This document shows, in pieces, positions 36,763 to 46,009 of a stretch of 64,000 bases of DNA. A program made the translations under genes and the position numbers. This DNA comes from Haladaptatus sp. R4. Lineage in GTDB: Archaea; Halobacteriota; Halobacteria; Halobacteriales; Haladaptataceae. Numbering within the stretch: position 1 is the stretch's first letter; each line of letters starts with the position of its first letter. Location: contig NZ_LWHG01000028.1 of NCBI RefSeq assembly GCF_001625445.1, positions 62,001-126,000 on the forward strand. Direction: 5' to 3'. The notes under the pieces are model-generated. The model saw only the letters and a list, made by a program, of their open reading frames with translations. It made no database searches and was not told the DNA's origin.

Positions 36763-37182
36763 CTACACGTCGAAGACGACGTGGGTGCGCCATCCGTCGT
36801 CGGTCTCCTCTATCGCCATCTCGGAGTAGGTGACGGCCTTTATCTCCCGCGCGCCGAGTCCGGCGAGCGGGACGCCGCGTGCGCTGCCGGTGAGTTCCCA
36901 TTCCCCGTTTTCGTCGCCGTGGATGGTGACTTCGTTTTCGACCGGGAGAACCGCCCGAACGTCGCGCTGGTAGATGAGTTCGTCCAAGTAATCGAAGAGG
37001 AGCGCTTCCCGGTTTTCGGCGCGTACCTCGATGTCGAACCGCTCTCCCGTCGCTGGAATTTCGTCCTCGTCCAGCATGGCGGCCGCCATGCCGTCCGCTG
37101 TGGCCGCGAAGGCGGCCGAAAGCGTGGCACCGGTCGCTCCGACGCCGACATCTGCGGTGTGATCGCGGAGTTCGTAGCCCAT
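36763..37182 (-). CDS. Archease (RtcB activator)
   Basis: This 139-residue protein starts MGYELRDHTADVGVGATG at the ATG 37182; longer frames add a non-family leader. The family motif H-T-A-D-V-G near the N-terminus holds the calcium-binding Asp, and LLFDYLDELIYQRD and VKAVTYSEM-like stretches follow. Archease speeds guanylylation and turnover of RtcB, which is encoded next downstream on the same strand. Confidence 0.93.
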   Translation of the reverse strand: MGYELRDHTADVGVGATGATLSAAFAATADGMAAAMLDEDEIPATGERFDIEVRAENREALLFDYLDELIYQRDVRAVLPVENEVTIHGDENGEWELTGSARGVPLAGLGAREIKAVTYSEMAIEETDDGWRTHVVFDV

Positions 37183-37255
37183 CGTGTTCCCTTCGATCGC
37201 TGTCATTTTGAGCGTTGTCACTCCGTACGCCCGCTGGATTTGTATGCCGGTGGAA

Positions 37256-37263
37256 TTATATTT
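37256..37263 (+). promoter_or_regulatory. TATA box of the GNAT gene
   Basis: TTATATTT lies 29-36 bases before the GTG at 37292 and supports a leaderless GTG start. Confidence 0.45.
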
Positions 37264-37291
37264 GTTTGCCTATTACTGCCACAGAGTGAGT

Positions 37292-37774
37292 GTGAATATC
37301 GACACGCGCGTCGTCGGGCCGGGCGACAATCGCTACGTCGGGGAGGCGTGGCAATTGAAGGAACGAATCCGGCAGGAGGAGGGCGTGCTGAAGCAACGAC
37401 GTGGGTTTTTCACGGACGCGTATCGACGCTCGACCGTTTACTGTTACGTCACCGAGGACGACGAGGGCGACCAGTTGGTCGGGTTTGCGGCGGCGCGACG
37501 CGACGGCTACATACTCTTTCTCGCGGTCGAACCCGAATTCCGGGGCGAGGGATTCGGCCAGCGACTCGTCGCCAAAGTCGCGGACAACCACGCGTCCGTC
37601 ACCTGCCACGCACGAACGACGAACGAGAACGCGCTCGACTTCTACCGCCACCTCGGGTTCGCCGTCGAGCGTCGTATCGACAACTACTACGAGGACGGCG
37701 GCGACGCCTACTACCTCCGGTTGGGAGAGGAGGAGAGCATCGCCAAGCGCCTCTCGGATTTCATGCGTAACTAG
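37292..37774 (+). CDS. GNAT family N-acetyltransferase
   Basis: This is a 160-residue acetyltransferase. I chose the GTG at 37292 (starting VNIDTRVVGPGDNRYVGEAW) because upstream codons give an untypical hydrophobic lead and a TATA box fits this start. The acetyl-CoA-binding motif is LAVEPEFRGEGFGQRLVAKV, and the later NALDFYRHLGFAVERRIDNYY is the typical end of the GNAT fold. The substrate is unknown; a RimI-like role on proteins or small molecules is possible. Confidence 0.85.
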   Translation: MNIDTRVVGPGDNRYVGEAWQLKERIRQEEGVLKQRRGFFTDAYRRSTVYCYVTEDDEGDQLVGFAAARRDGYILFLAVEPEFRGEGFGQRLVAKVADNHASVTCHARTTNENALDFYRHLGFAVERRIDNYYEDGGDAYYLRLGEEESIAKRLSDFMRN

Positions 37775-37846
37775 CGCTCACGCGTTGTAACGAATACGGA
37801 TCGTCGAACAGCATCCAAAAGCAACTGCTCCATCCAAAGAAACAAC

Positions 37847-37854
37847 GCTTTAAT
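37847..37854 (+). promoter_or_regulatory. TATA-like box of the priS-GINS operon
   Basis: GCTTTAAT lies 26-33 bases before the ATG at 37880. Confidence 0.45.
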
Positions 37855-37879
37855 CGGGTGGGTGTTTCATGAACGTACG

Positions 37880-39052
37880 ATGGAAGAGCGGACGCGAGCG
37901 TATCTTCGAGGCCGGTTCCGTGACCACTACCGAGCGGTAGCGCCGGAACTCCCGCCGGATGCCGACGAACGCGAGTGGGGCTACATCCCGTGGACTGCCG
38001 GGTCCGGAACGACCATGGTTCGGCACAACTCCCTGCTCGATTTGGGCACCCTCGGCGGCTTTCTCGAACGCGAACGTCCGCGCCACGTTTACTTCTCCGC
38101 CGGGCGCTATCACGACCCCGGCGCGGGGACGATGGAGGCAAAGCGCTGGCGGAGTGCCGACCTCGTCTTCGACTTGGACGCCGACCACCTGCCGGGCGTC
38201 ACCGAGGAAACGTCCTACGCCGAGATGCTCGCGCGGTGTAAGGACGAACTGCTCGACCTGCTCGACATCCTCGAAGGGGACTTCGGCTTCGAGGACCTGA
38301 CGGTCGTCTTCTCCGGTGGTCGGGGATATCACGTTCACGTCCGGGACGAGCACGTCAAAGGATTGGACCGCGAGGGACGGCGCGAGGTCGTCGATTACGT
38401 GATGGCGAACGAGATAGAGTTCGAATCGTTGGTGCAGACCGAAACGGTCGCCGGACTCGGCCTGAAAAACCCGACCCAAAAGCGAACCCTCCCGACCGAG
38501 GGCGGATGGGGTGGCCGGGTTCACGAACACGTCTGTACGTTCGTTGACGAACTCCTCTCGATGGACGAAGCCGATGCGCTCGACCGATTGCAGGAGTACG
38601 ACGGCATCGGCACCGGAAAGGCACGGGGAGCGTACAACGCCGCGAAGAACAACCGCCGTGAGATCGAGCGCGGCAATGTGGACGTTCACCCCGCTTTCTA
38701 CCAGTTGGCGAGAATCCTCGCTGACGACGTGTTCGCGGCCGAAAGCGCGGCGGTGGACGAACCAGTCACGACCGACACCCACCGACTCATTCGCCTGCCG
38801 GGAAGCCTCCACGGCGGCAGCGGCTTGGCGGTCAAACGGATTCCTCGCGACGAACTGGCGGATTTCGATCCGCTCCGGGACGCGATTCCGGAGACGTTCA
38901 CGGCCGACGAGGTGATGGTCGAACTGCCGTCGGAGACACAACTTTCGCTCCGGGGCGAAAGCTTTAGGCTTCCCGCGGGCAATATATCGATTCCCGAATA
39001 CGTCGCCATCTTTCTTATGGTGCGTGACCGGGCAGAAAAGGGGAAAGAATGA
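37880..39052 (+). CDS. priS: DNA primase small (catalytic) subunit PriS
   Basis: This 390-residue subunit makes RNA/DNA primers at the fork. The catalytic aspartates are in VFDLDADHL (near residue 97), and VVFSGGRGYHVHVRDE carries the conserved SGGxGxH nucleotide motif. Basic and His-rich parts follow (LPGSLHGGSGLAVK). The start MEERTRAYLRGRFRDHYRA is the family start; an ATG 18 bases upstream is less likely. The end overlaps the GINS gene by four bases (ATGA), a conserved archaeal pair of replication genes. Confidence 0.95.
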   Translation: MEERTRAYLRGRFRDHYRAVAPELPPDADEREWGYIPWTAGSGTTMVRHNSLLDLGTLGGFLERERPRHVYFSAGRYHDPGAGTMEAKRWRSADLVFDLDADHLPGVTEETSYAEMLARCKDELLDLLDILEGDFGFEDLTVVFSGGRGYHVHVRDEHVKGLDREGRREVVDYVMANEIEFESLVQTETVAGLGLKNPTQKRTLPTEGGWGGRVHEHVCTFVDELLSMDEADALDRLQEYDGIGTGKARGAYNAAKNNRREIERGNVDVHPAFYQLARILADDVFAAESAAVDEPVTTDTHRLIRLPGSLHGGSGLAVKRIPRDELADFDPLRDAIPETFTADEVMVELPSETQLSLRGESFRLPAGNISIPEYVAIFLMVRDRAEKGKE

Positions 39053-39954
39053 ATCTCGACGAACTCCGCAGTGTGCAAAGTAAGGAGCGTTCGAAGGATA
39101 GCTTACAGCATCTGCGCGAGTCGTTTTACGGCGATGTCGGCGAATACATCCGCGGCCTTCGCGAGGAGCGCGAGCGGGCCGCCGAACGGGCGAGCGACCC
39201 GTTCGATTCCGACGAAGTCCATCGGTTGACCGACGAAATACAGACCGCCGAGGAGGTCGTCGAGGCGGTGTACGAGCGCCGCGTCGGCAAGGTCGTCAAA
39301 CGTGCGAGCCTCGCCGCGGCCGGGATTCCGGCCGACGAGGAAGGACTGACCAGCGAGGAGCAGGTGCTGTTTTCGGATCTCGTGGAACGGATCGAGTCGA
39401 ACAAGACGACCGTCCTCGACGTGCTGTCGGGCGATGAATCCGCGTCTACCGAATCGTCGACGGCCGAATCCGGGACCCAGACCCAAAATCAACGTGCGTC
39501 CCGAACGGACCCCGAACCGACGTCGAAATCGGACCCAGAATCTGCTTCCGACGACCGTCCGAGCGCCGAAGCGGCAGCGATCACGGGCGACGACGAGTCG
39601 GCTGAGTCCGAACCGTCGTCGCCAGCGGCGAACGCGCGGGAACCCGAACCGACGGCGACGGAAGCCGACGGCAGCGCGACGGTCGCGCCGGATAGCGCGG
39701 AGACACGGTCCGAGACCCCTCAGAATGCACCGGAAACGAGCGCATCCGAACCGAAATCGAAATCCGAACCGGAATCGGCGGAGGAACCCGACCTCTCGGA
39801 CGACCGGACCATGGTCCGCATCACGCAGGATGTCGGTTCGATTCTCGGGGTCGACGAGCGCGAGTACGACCTTTCGAGCGAGGACGTGGTCGCGCTCCCG
39901 ACCCAGAACGCCGGGCCGCTCATCGAGCGCGACGCGGCCGAAAAACTCGATTGA
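39049..39954 (+). CDS. GINS complex subunit (Gins51/Sld5-like)
   Basis: This is a 301-residue replication factor. The N-terminal helical A domain (residues 1-130) has MNLDELRSVQSKERSKDSLQ and YGDVGEYIRGLREERERA. Residues about 130-247 form an acidic Ser/Glu/Thr/Pro-rich linker without structure. The C-terminal B domain has TMVRITQDVGSILGVDEREYDL and VVALPTQNAGPLIERDAAEKL. GINS links MCM helicase with the primase, encoded directly upstream and translationally coupled. Confidence 0.92.
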   Translation: MNLDELRSVQSKERSKDSLQHLRESFYGDVGEYIRGLREERERAAERASDPFDSDEVHRLTDEIQTAEEVVEAVYERRVGKVVKRASLAAAGIPADEEGLTSEEQVLFSDLVERIESNKTTVLDVLSGDESASTESSTAESGTQTQNQRASRTDPEPTSKSDPESASDDRPSAEAAAITGDDESAESEPSSPAANAREPEPTATEADGSATVAPDSAETRSETPQNAPETSASEPKSKSEPESAEEPDLSDDRTMVRITQDVGSILGVDEREYDLSSEDVVALPTQNAGPLIERDAAEKLD

Positions 39955-40010
39955 GTTCGGTCTCGCGTTCGACTGTTCGATTTTAAGGTGTCGCACTCGA
40001 AACGGAGCGT

Positions 40011-41027
40011 ATGGTCTCCGGACTCGGGTGGTTCGTCTTTCTCGCGCTGGTCGGGACGGCAATCGTCTGGAAGGCGAGCGACATGCTGGAGCGGTCGAGC
40101 AAGCGGCTTTCCGCGTACTACGGCCTCCCGCCGGTCGTCAAAGGGGCCATCGTCGTCGCCGTCGGGTCGAGTTTTCCGGAGCTTTCGAGTACGGTCGTCT
40201 CGACGTACGTCCACGGCGCGTTCGATCTGGGCGTGAGCGCCATCGTCGGATCGGCGATTTTCAATCTGCTCGTCATCCCGGCGTTGGCTGGCATCTTCGC
40301 GGACGGCGTCGAGGCCGACCGCTCGGTCGTCTACAAGGAAGCACAGTTCTACATGATCGCCGTCTCGGTGGTGATGATCACGTTCTCGCTGGCGGTCATC
40401 TATCACCCCGTCGCCGACATGCGCCTCGGCGGGACGGTCACGCGACCGCTCGCGCTCCTCCCCGTCGGGCTATATGCGGTCTACATCTTCACGCAGTGGC
40501 AGGACACACAGGATTACGACGCGGAGGCATCGACCGACGGCATTTCGCCGCTTCGGGAGTGGGCGTCGCTCCTCGCCAGCCTCGTCCTCATCGCCGTCGC
40601 GGTCGAGTGGTTGGTTCAATCCGCCCTCGGGTTCGGTGGGTTGTTCGACACGCCGGATTTCATCTGGGGACTAACCGTGGTCGCCGCCGGGACGAGCCTC
40701 CCCGATACGCTCGTGAGCGTCCGCGCCGCGAAGGAGAACGACGGGGTGACCAGCCTCGCCAACGTCCTCGGGAGCAACGTTTTCGACCTGCTCATCGCGG
40801 TTCCGGCGGGCGTGCTCGTGGCCGGGTCGGCGGATATCGATTTCTCCGTCGCCGTCCCGCTGATGGGATTTCTCACGTTCGCCACCGTCGTCGTCTTCGG
40901 CTTCCTTCGCACCGAGCTAACGCTCTCGAAAACGGAATCGTGGGGACTGCTCGCGTTCTACTGTCTGTTTCTCGTCTGGATGGTGTTGGAGACAGTCGGC
41001 GTGACGCACGTCGTTCCGGGCGCGTGA
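40011..41027 (+). CDS. Sodium/calcium exchanger family membrane protein (CaCA)
   Basis: This is a 338-residue integral membrane protein of about 10 helices. It has two alpha repeats: GSSFPELSSTVVSTYVHG followed by SAIVGSAIFNLLVIPA in the first half, and GTSLPDTLVSVRAAK followed by NVLGSNVFDLLIAVPAG in the second. The short acidic loop (WQDTQDYDAEASTD) between the halves is the usual regulatory linker region. It probably exchanges Ca2+ or another cation for Na+ or H+. Confidence 0.9.
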   Translation: MVSGLGWFVFLALVGTAIVWKASDMLERSSKRLSAYYGLPPVVKGAIVVAVGSSFPELSSTVVSTYVHGAFDLGVSAIVGSAIFNLLVIPALAGIFADGVEADRSVVYKEAQFYMIAVSVVMITFSLAVIYHPVADMRLGGTVTRPLALLPVGLYAVYIFTQWQDTQDYDAEASTDGISPLREWASLLASLVLIAVAVEWLVQSALGFGGLFDTPDFIWGLTVVAAGTSLPDTLVSVRAAKENDGVTSLANVLGSNVFDLLIAVPAGVLVAGSADIDFSVAVPLMGFLTFATVVVFGFLRTELTLSKTESWGLLAFYCLFLVWMVLETVGVTHVVPGA

Positions 41028-41036
41028 TTCGGGGCG

Positions 41037-41672
41037 TTACAGCGACGTTTCGTTCACGAACGCCTTGAGTATCCGCTCCTCCGCGCGGTGTGCCATGCCG
41101 CTGGCTGCGCCGGTCGTGATATCGAGTTCCGCCGCCAACTCGGTCAGCGTACATCGACGCGGCGTATCGTAGTACCCCCGCTCGACGGCTTCGGCCACGA
41201 ACTCGCGCTGGGCGTCGGTGAGAAGGTTCCCGCGTCCGTCGGCGGCTTGGGAGAGCGAAAGCACCTCGAAGGTCGCACCAATTTCCCGGAGTCGGTCCCC
41301 GAGGCGGGAGAGACGTTCGTGCGAGACGGTCGCCTCGGCGACCATCTCCCCGTCCGTGACGGTAACGGGGCAGACGGGGACGATACCCGCATCGACGGTG
41401 GCGGCGTGCACGATGGAATCGGTGGCGGTGTACTGGATCACGACGGTTCGATCCTCGGCGTGTGAGAGGTCGTAGGACCGAATTTCGTCGATGCCGTCGA
41501 GCGTCGCGGTGACGGCCTCGACGTCGTCGGTTTCGGCTTCGAACACGCCGAACAGGCCGTCGCGCGCGTTCGTCACCGTCAGGAGCGTGAACTCGTCGTC
41601 GGGGCGTTCCGTGGAGAGCTTGACGAACCACTCCTCCGGAGGTGGAACTATCTTCAGACGAACGGTAGCCAT
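41037..41672 (-). CDS. Bacterio-opsin-activator-type helix-turn-helix regulator (HTH_10)
   Basis: This is a 211-residue regulator. The C-terminal HTH_10 region is visible as LTDAQREFVAEAVERGYYDT and CTLTELAAELDITTGAASGMAHRAEERILKAFV. The N-terminal 130 residues form a sensor-like alpha/beta part starting MATVRLKIVPPPEEWF. I chose the ATG at 41672 because this strand is the family start. Target genes are unknown. A second HTH_10 regulator is at 48237. Confidence 0.88.
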   Translation of the reverse strand: MATVRLKIVPPPEEWFVKLSTERPDDEFTLLTVTNARDGLFGVFEAETDDVEAVTATLDGIDEIRSYDLSHAEDRTVVIQYTATDSIVHAATVDAGIVPVCPVTVTDGEMVAEATVSHERLSRLGDRLREIGATFEVLSLSQAADGRGNLLTDAQREFVAEAVERGYYDTPRRCTLTELAAELDITTGAASGMAHRAEERILKAFVNETSL

Positions 41673-41836
41673 GACTATCGTTCGGTCACCGACGCTAATC
41701 AACCGATTCATACCTGTGTTAACATGTTGAGACGCGAGTTGAATCGCGTCGGGGCGGTAGTGAGTACCGTATGACGACGGAAACGCGGAAGAAAACGAAA
41801 ACCGGAACGACCGCCGAGCGAACTGGCGAAGGAGAT

Positions 41837-42841
41837 ATGGCCGTCACCGAAATCGTGATGTCGCGGATGGGTACTCCCGACGTACTCACCCCGCGACGGC
41901 GACCCCTCTCGTCGCCGAGCGACGACGAAGCAGTCGTCCGCGTCGAAGCCGCCGGGGTTTCGTTCGCCGAGGTGCAGATGCTCCGCGGACGGTACTTCAA
42001 CCAGCCGAAATTCCCGTTCGTCCCCGGCTACGACCTCGTCGGCAGGGTGACCGAAGTCGGCGCGGACGTCACCGCAATCGAACCCGGACAACGGGTCGCG
42101 GCGCTCACCGAAACCGGCGCGTGGTCCGATCACGTCGTGCTCCCGGCCGGGAAACTGGCTCCGGTCCCCGACGAACTGGACCCAACTGCGGCCGTCGCGG
42201 TCGTAACCAACGGCGTGACGGCGTGGCAGATGTTGCACCGGGTCGCCGAGGTGAAAGCGGGGGAGACCGTGCTCGTTCACGGCGCGTCCGGCGGCGTCGG
42301 GACGCTACTCACCCGACTCGCTCGACTCGCGGACGTTCACGTCATCGGCACCGCCTCGGCGGAAAAGCAGGATGCGGTGCGGGAGTTGGGTGCGACTCCG
42401 CTGGATTATCGAAACGACGACGTTCCCGCTCGCGTCCGGGAACTCGCGCCGGACGGGGTGGACGCCGTCTTCGACCACGTCGGTGGCCCGGGCTTGACGA
42501 ACTCGTGGCGGATGCTCGGGTCGGGCGGAACGCTGGTTTCCTACGGCGTTGCCGGAACGCTCGACGCGAAGGGACATCGGCTTCGTCCGTTCGTCCCGAC
42601 CGTGGCCCGATTGCTGTTCTGGAAGTTCCTCCCGAACGGCCGCGACGCGACGTTCTACTACGTCGACCGCTGGCCGAAGTACTTCCGGGAGGACGTGACG
42701 AAACTGTTCGACCTTCTCGCTCGGGGTGAACTAGACGCCACCATCGACGAGCGGTTTCCGCTCTCTCGGGCGGATGAGGCGCTGGAAAAACTGGATTCCG
42801 GCGAGGTCGTCGGGAAAGCCGTACTGGTGTCCGACGAATAG
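41837..42841 (+). CDS. Quinone oxidoreductase-like zinc-free alcohol dehydrogenase (MDR family)
   Basis: This is a 334-residue enzyme. The N-terminal GroES-like domain has VRVEAAGVSFAEVQMLRGRYF and the cofactor domain has GETVLVHGASGGVGTLLTRLARL (near residue 137). Catalytic zinc ligands are absent, as in quinone oxidoreductases. It probably reduces a quinone or enone with NADPH. The start at 41837 (GGAGAT just before ATG) is favoured over one at 41771 because the extra 22 residues are not family-like. Confidence 0.88.
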   Translation: MAVTEIVMSRMGTPDVLTPRRRPLSSPSDDEAVVRVEAAGVSFAEVQMLRGRYFNQPKFPFVPGYDLVGRVTEVGADVTAIEPGQRVAALTETGAWSDHVVLPAGKLAPVPDELDPTAAVAVVTNGVTAWQMLHRVAEVKAGETVLVHGASGGVGTLLTRLARLADVHVIGTASAEKQDAVRELGATPLDYRNDDVPARVRELAPDGVDAVFDHVGGPGLTNSWRMLGSGGTLVSYGVAGTLDAKGHRLRPFVPTVARLLFWKFLPNGRDATFYYVDRWPKYFREDVTKLFDLLARGELDATIDERFPLSRADEALEKLDSGEVVGKAVLVSDE

Positions 42842-42997
42842 ATTTTCTACTGCTGAACCAGCAGTTCCACGATACCGAACCAAGCCGTCTCGCACTCGTC
42901 TGGACGAGTGTCTCTCCACCATCACGACGAACGGATTCGATAAAACAGTTCGGCGAACGACAGTTCACGCAAGCTGCTGACAGCATCGCAGGCCATC
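42842..42997. other. Non-coding stretch before structured element B
   Basis: No gene is seen. It contains small inverted pairs such as CTGCTGAACCAGCAG near 42849 and GTCTGGACGAG near 42898. The periodic array of the structured element begins at its end. Confidence 0.4.
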
Positions 42998-43108
42998 GAC
43001 ACAACCGACAAAAACTCGCATTTTCACAACTGCCAGAATCCGCACCCGACACAACCGCCAGAGCGAAAAACGACACGATCCACCGAAAATCGCTCGGCGA
43101 CACAACCG
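42998..43108 (+). repeat. Array of GACACAAC-like units spaced about 25 bases, copy B
   Basis: Units begin at 42998, about 43023 (a degenerate form with CACAACTGCC), 43048, about 43072 (GACACGAT) and 43099. Spacings are 25, 25, 24 and 27. The best units read GACACAACCG and are followed by CCAGA, as at copy A. Confidence 0.6.
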
Positions 43109-43128
43109 TCGGTCACTAGTACACCTAC

Positions 43129-43267
43129 CGGAAAATCGGAGATTTTCCGGGCCGACGACTGAATGGAGACGAACGACTCGCTAGCGAGTCGTTCGTCAAA
43201 ATGAAAGAGGAGCGCTTTTGGTGCAGATTTTTATCGAGGGTCGCGGAGCGACCCTCGCAATAAAAAG
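43129..43267 (+). ncRNA. Structured repeat element, copy B (three hairpins)
   Basis: The order is the same as in copy A. Hairpin 1 (43130-43150) is CGGAAAATC-GGA-GATTTTCCG. The linker GCCGACGACTGAATGGAG is identical. Hairpin 2 (43170-43196) pairs ACGAACGACTCGC with GCGAGTCGTTCGT, 13 bp. The linker GAAAGAGGAGCGCTTTTGG differs at two positions from copy A. Hairpin 3 (43230-43267) pairs TTTTTAT and CGAGGGTCGC with GCGACCCTCG and ATAAAAA. The element ends three bases before the stop codon of cdc48, which is read from the other strand. Confidence 0.62.
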
Positions 43268-43270
43268 GTG

Positions 43271-45532
43271 CTATTGGAACGTCCGACCCAACTGCTCTTC
43301 CGTTTCGGGTTCCGCGGTGTCGAAGCGCTCTTCGATCTCTTCGTAGCGTTCGCGGGTCTCCTCGGTGACGCTCGGGGTCACTTCGCCCAGCGCCTCCTCG
43401 AAGTGGTCGGCCGTGATGCGGACGTTACCGACGCTCTCGCCGATATCCTCGGGCGAGACGGTCGCGACGAACTCGCGGCTCGCGGCCATCGCGGCCTCGC
43501 GGCAGACGGCTTCGATGTCGGCACCGACGTAGCCCTCGGTCTGTGCCGCGAGTTCCTCCAAGTCCACGTCGTCGGCGAGCGGTTTGTGCCGCGTGTGGAC
43601 CTCGAAAATGGCGTTGCGAGCCTCCTCGTCCGGCACCGGTACGTGGACGTGACGGTCCAAGCGACCCGGGCGCAGGAGCGCCGAGTCGATGAGGTCGGGG
43701 CGGTTCGAGGTGGCGATGACGACGACGTCCTCCAACTCTTCGAGGCCGTCGAGTTCGGTCAGCAGTTGCGAGACGACGCGCTCGCTGACCTGCGTGCCAC
43801 CGCCGCCGTCGCGGCCGCGCTCCGTGGCGATGGAGTCGATTTCGTCGAAGAACACCACGGTCGGGGCGTTCTCGCGGGCCTTGCTGAACACTTCACGCAC
43901 GCCTTTCTCGGACTCACCGACCCACTTCGACAGCAGTTCGGGACCCTTGATCGAGATGAAGTTGCTGTCGCTCTCGTTGGCGACGGCCTTCGCCATCAGG
44001 GTCTTCCCGGTTCCCGGCGGCCCGTACATCAGGACGCCTTTCGCGGCCTGCATGTCGAGCGCCTGGAACACCTCGGGGTAGTCGAGTGGCCACTGGATGG
44101 TCTCGCGGAGTCGTTCCTTGGTGTTCTCCAAGCCACCGACGTCCTGCCACGTGACGTCGGGGACTTCGACGAACACCTCGCGGAGCGCCGAGGGTTCGAT
44201 GCCCTTCAGCGCCTCCTTGAAGTCCGCTTCGGTGACCTTCAGCGTCTCCAGTACGTCCGCCGGAATCTCGTCCGAGTCGAGGTCGAGTTCCGGGCGGACG
44301 CGACGGAGCGCGTTCATCGCGGATTCACGGGCCAACGATTCGAGGTCGGCACCGACGAACCCGTGGGTGTTGTCGGCGTACTCCTCCAAGTCCACGCCGT
44401 CCGCGAGCGGCATGCCGCGGGTGTGGACCTGCATGATTTCGAGCCGTCCTTCGCGGTCCGGCACGCCGATTTCGATCTCGCGGTCGAAGCGACCACCACG
44501 GCGGAGCGCCGGATCGACGGCGTCCACGCGGTTGGTCGCCGCGATGACCGTGACTTCGCCGCGCTCTTCGAGACCGTCCATCAGCGAGAGCAGTTGTGCG
44601 ACGACGCGGCGCTCCACGTCACCGCCGGCCTCCTCGCGCTTGGGCGCGATGGAGTCGATCTCGTCGATGAAGATGATCGCGGGGGCGTTCTGTTCGGCCT
44701 CCTCGAACACCTCGCGCAGTTGCTCTTCGGACTCGCCGTAGTACTTCGACATGATCTCCGGCCCGGAAATCGTGCGGAAGTAGGCGTCGATTTCGTTGGC
44801 GACGGCTTTCGCCATCAGCGTCTTCCCGGTTCCCGGTGGCCCGTGGAGCAGGACGCCCTTCGGCGGGTCGATGCCGAGGCGGCTGAACAGCTCCGGGTGG
44901 CGCATCGGGAGCTCTATCATCTCGCGAACCTGTTCGAGTTCGCGCTCCAGACCGCCGATGTCCTCGTAGGTCACGTCGGGGCGGGCTTGACCGCCTGCAC
45001 TGCCGCTCGCCGCGATTTCCTCGGCTGGTCGTTCGCTGATCTGGATGTCCGTCGAGTCGGTGACGACGACCGTTCCGTCGGGGTCGGTCTCGGCGACTTT
45101 GAGCGGGATGGATTGGCCGGAACCCATGCCCATCAGGCCGAAGCCGAACGGGATCGCTTGTCCCTGCGTGATCGCTTGGCCGCTCAACTTGTCACGGATG
45201 TGCGGCGCGATGTTCCCGCGAATCTGGAGGTTCTGCGGGAGTGCGATCGTCACCCGGTTCGCGGGGCTTACGTCGGCCTTCTCGATGCTGACCTTGTCGT
45301 CGATGCCGACGCCGGCCTCCTGCCGGAGTTTCCCGTCGATGCGGATGATTCCGCGACCTTCGTCCTCGGGGTAGCCGGGCCATACACGCGCGACTGCGCG
45401 ACCTTGCCCACGCCCCTCGATGACAATGTAGTCGCCATTCTCGACGCCCAACTCGTCCATGGAGCGTCGGTCAACCGCCGCGAGTCCACGACCCGCGTCC
45501 TTTTGCTTGAGCGGCTTGACTGTCAGTTTCAT
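43271..45532 (-). CDS. Cdc48/p97-type AAA ATPase (VAT)
   Basis: This 753-residue segregase unfolds proteins, probably for the archaeal proteasome. Domains in order: the N domain (residues 1-185) with [19 protein letters not shown]; the D1 ATPase with GPPGTGKT (near residue 232) and [11 protein letters not shown]; the D2 ATPase with a second GPPGTGKT (near residue 505) and [11 protein letters not shown]; and an acidic C-terminus. The start ATG overlaps the TGA of the small DUF7127 gene upstream by four bases. The region beyond the stop codon is the structured element B. Confidence 0.96.
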   Translation of the reverse strand: MKLTVKPLKQKDAGRGLAAVDRRSMDELGVENGDYIVIEGRGQGRAVARVWPGYPEDEGRGIIRIDGKLRQEAGVGIDDKVSIEKADVSPANRVTIALPQNLQIRGNIAPHIRDKLSGQAITQGQAIPFGFGLMGMGSGQSIPLKVAETDPDGTVVVTDSTDIQISERPAEEIAASGSAGGQARPDVTYEDIGGLERELEQVREMIELPMRHPELFSRLGIDPPKGVLLHGPPGTGKTLMAKAVANEIDAYFRTISGPEIMSKYYGESEEQLREVFEEAEQNAPAIIFIDEIDSIAPKREEAGGDVERRVVAQLLSLMDGLEERGEVTVIAATNRVDAVDPALRRGGRFDREIEIGVPDREGRLEIMQVHTRGMPLADGVDLEEYADNTHGFVGADLESLARESAMNALRRVRPELDLDSDEIPADVLETLKVTEADFKEALKGIEPSALREVFVEVPDVTWQDVGGLENTKERLRETIQWPLDYPEVFQALDMQAAKGVLMYGPPGTGKTLMAKAVANESDSNFISIKGPELLSKWVGESEKGVREVFSKARENAPTVVFFDEIDSIATERGRDGGGGTQVSERVVSQLLTELDGLEELEDVVVIATSNRPDLIDSALLRPGRLDRHVHVPVPDEEARNAIFEVHTRHKPLADDVDLEELAAQTEGYVGADIEAVCREAAMAASREFVATVSPEDIGESVGNVRITADHFEEALGEVTPSVTEETRERYEEIEERFDTAEPETEEQLGRTFQ

Positions 45533-45771
45533 TGTCCCACCTCGATAGTGAGGACACCGTTGTTGATAAACGCTTGCGCGTCATCGGCCGACAGCTCTAT
45601 TTCGGTCTGGAAACTGTCGCCATCGCGCTCCACGACGACGATTGCCACGTCGTCCAGCACGTCCACAGAGACGTCGGCCGTGCCGAAATCCGCGACGATG
45701 AGCTCTCCGTCGTCGTAGTCGTAGCGACGGGCGATACTATCTTCCTGCTGTGATATGTGTTCGAGAGTCAT
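45529..45771 (-). CDS. DUF7127-like small protein, Cdc48 operon partner
   Basis: This 80-residue acidic protein starts [20 protein letters not shown]. Strands such as [26 protein letters not shown] give an alpha-crystallin/Hsp20-like pattern, although it is too short for a full domain. I place it in haloarchaeal DUF7127 from memory. Its stop overlaps the cdc48 start, so it is co-transcribed and probably supports Cdc48, for example as an adaptor; this is inference. Confidence 0.8.
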   Translation of the reverse strand: MTLEHISQQEDSIARRYDYDDGELIVADFGTADVSVDVLDDVAIVVVERDGDSFQTEIELSADDAQAFINNGVLTIEVGQ

Positions 45772-45777
45772 CTTTAG

Positions 45778-45792
45778 CTAACCTTTGGTTAG
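45778..45792. promoter_or_regulatory. Palindrome near the start of the cdc48 operon
   Basis: CTAACC-TTT-GGTTAG is a perfect inverted repeat. It lies between the TATA box (45801-45809) and the first ATG (45771), where the transcript of a minus-strand promoter would begin. A repressor or heat-shock-type operator is a natural reading. Confidence 0.55.
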
Positions 45793-45800
45793 GTACGCAA

Positions 45801-45809
45801 GTATAAATA
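45801..45809 (-). promoter_or_regulatory. TATA box of the DUF7127-cdc48 operon
   Basis: On the minus strand it reads TTTATACT, about 30-38 bases before the ATG at 45771. Transcription would start near 45778, leaving only a very short leader. Confidence 0.6.
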
Positions 45810-45978
45810 ACTTTCGACGGTTATGGCCTTGCAGTACTGCGATTCTCGTTTGGTGGTACAATTGTGGTCCACCTATTTTTATCCCCCTTTTGCTCCCGGT
45901 CACGGCCTCGTCCCCACTCGGACGCAACTCCGACATCGGACCCGTCTCCGGCGTCGAACACGCGACCTCGACATCGAA

Positions 45979-45986
45979 CTTTATAC
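45979..45986 (+). promoter_or_regulatory. TATA box of the alpha/beta hydrolase gene
   Basis: CTTTATAC lies 24-31 bases before the ATG at 46010, supporting that start against in-frame codons reaching back to 45785. Confidence 0.6.
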
Positions 45987-46009
45987 TTCGTGCGCGAGAA
46001 CGAATCCGT

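Noticed and set aside
43268-45718. An 816-codon open frame on the plus strand opposite cdc48
   Set aside because: It is the exact antisense of a clear Cdc48 gene. Its protein is rich in Leu, Val, Arg and His in the shadow pattern of high-GC genes, and it has no domain.
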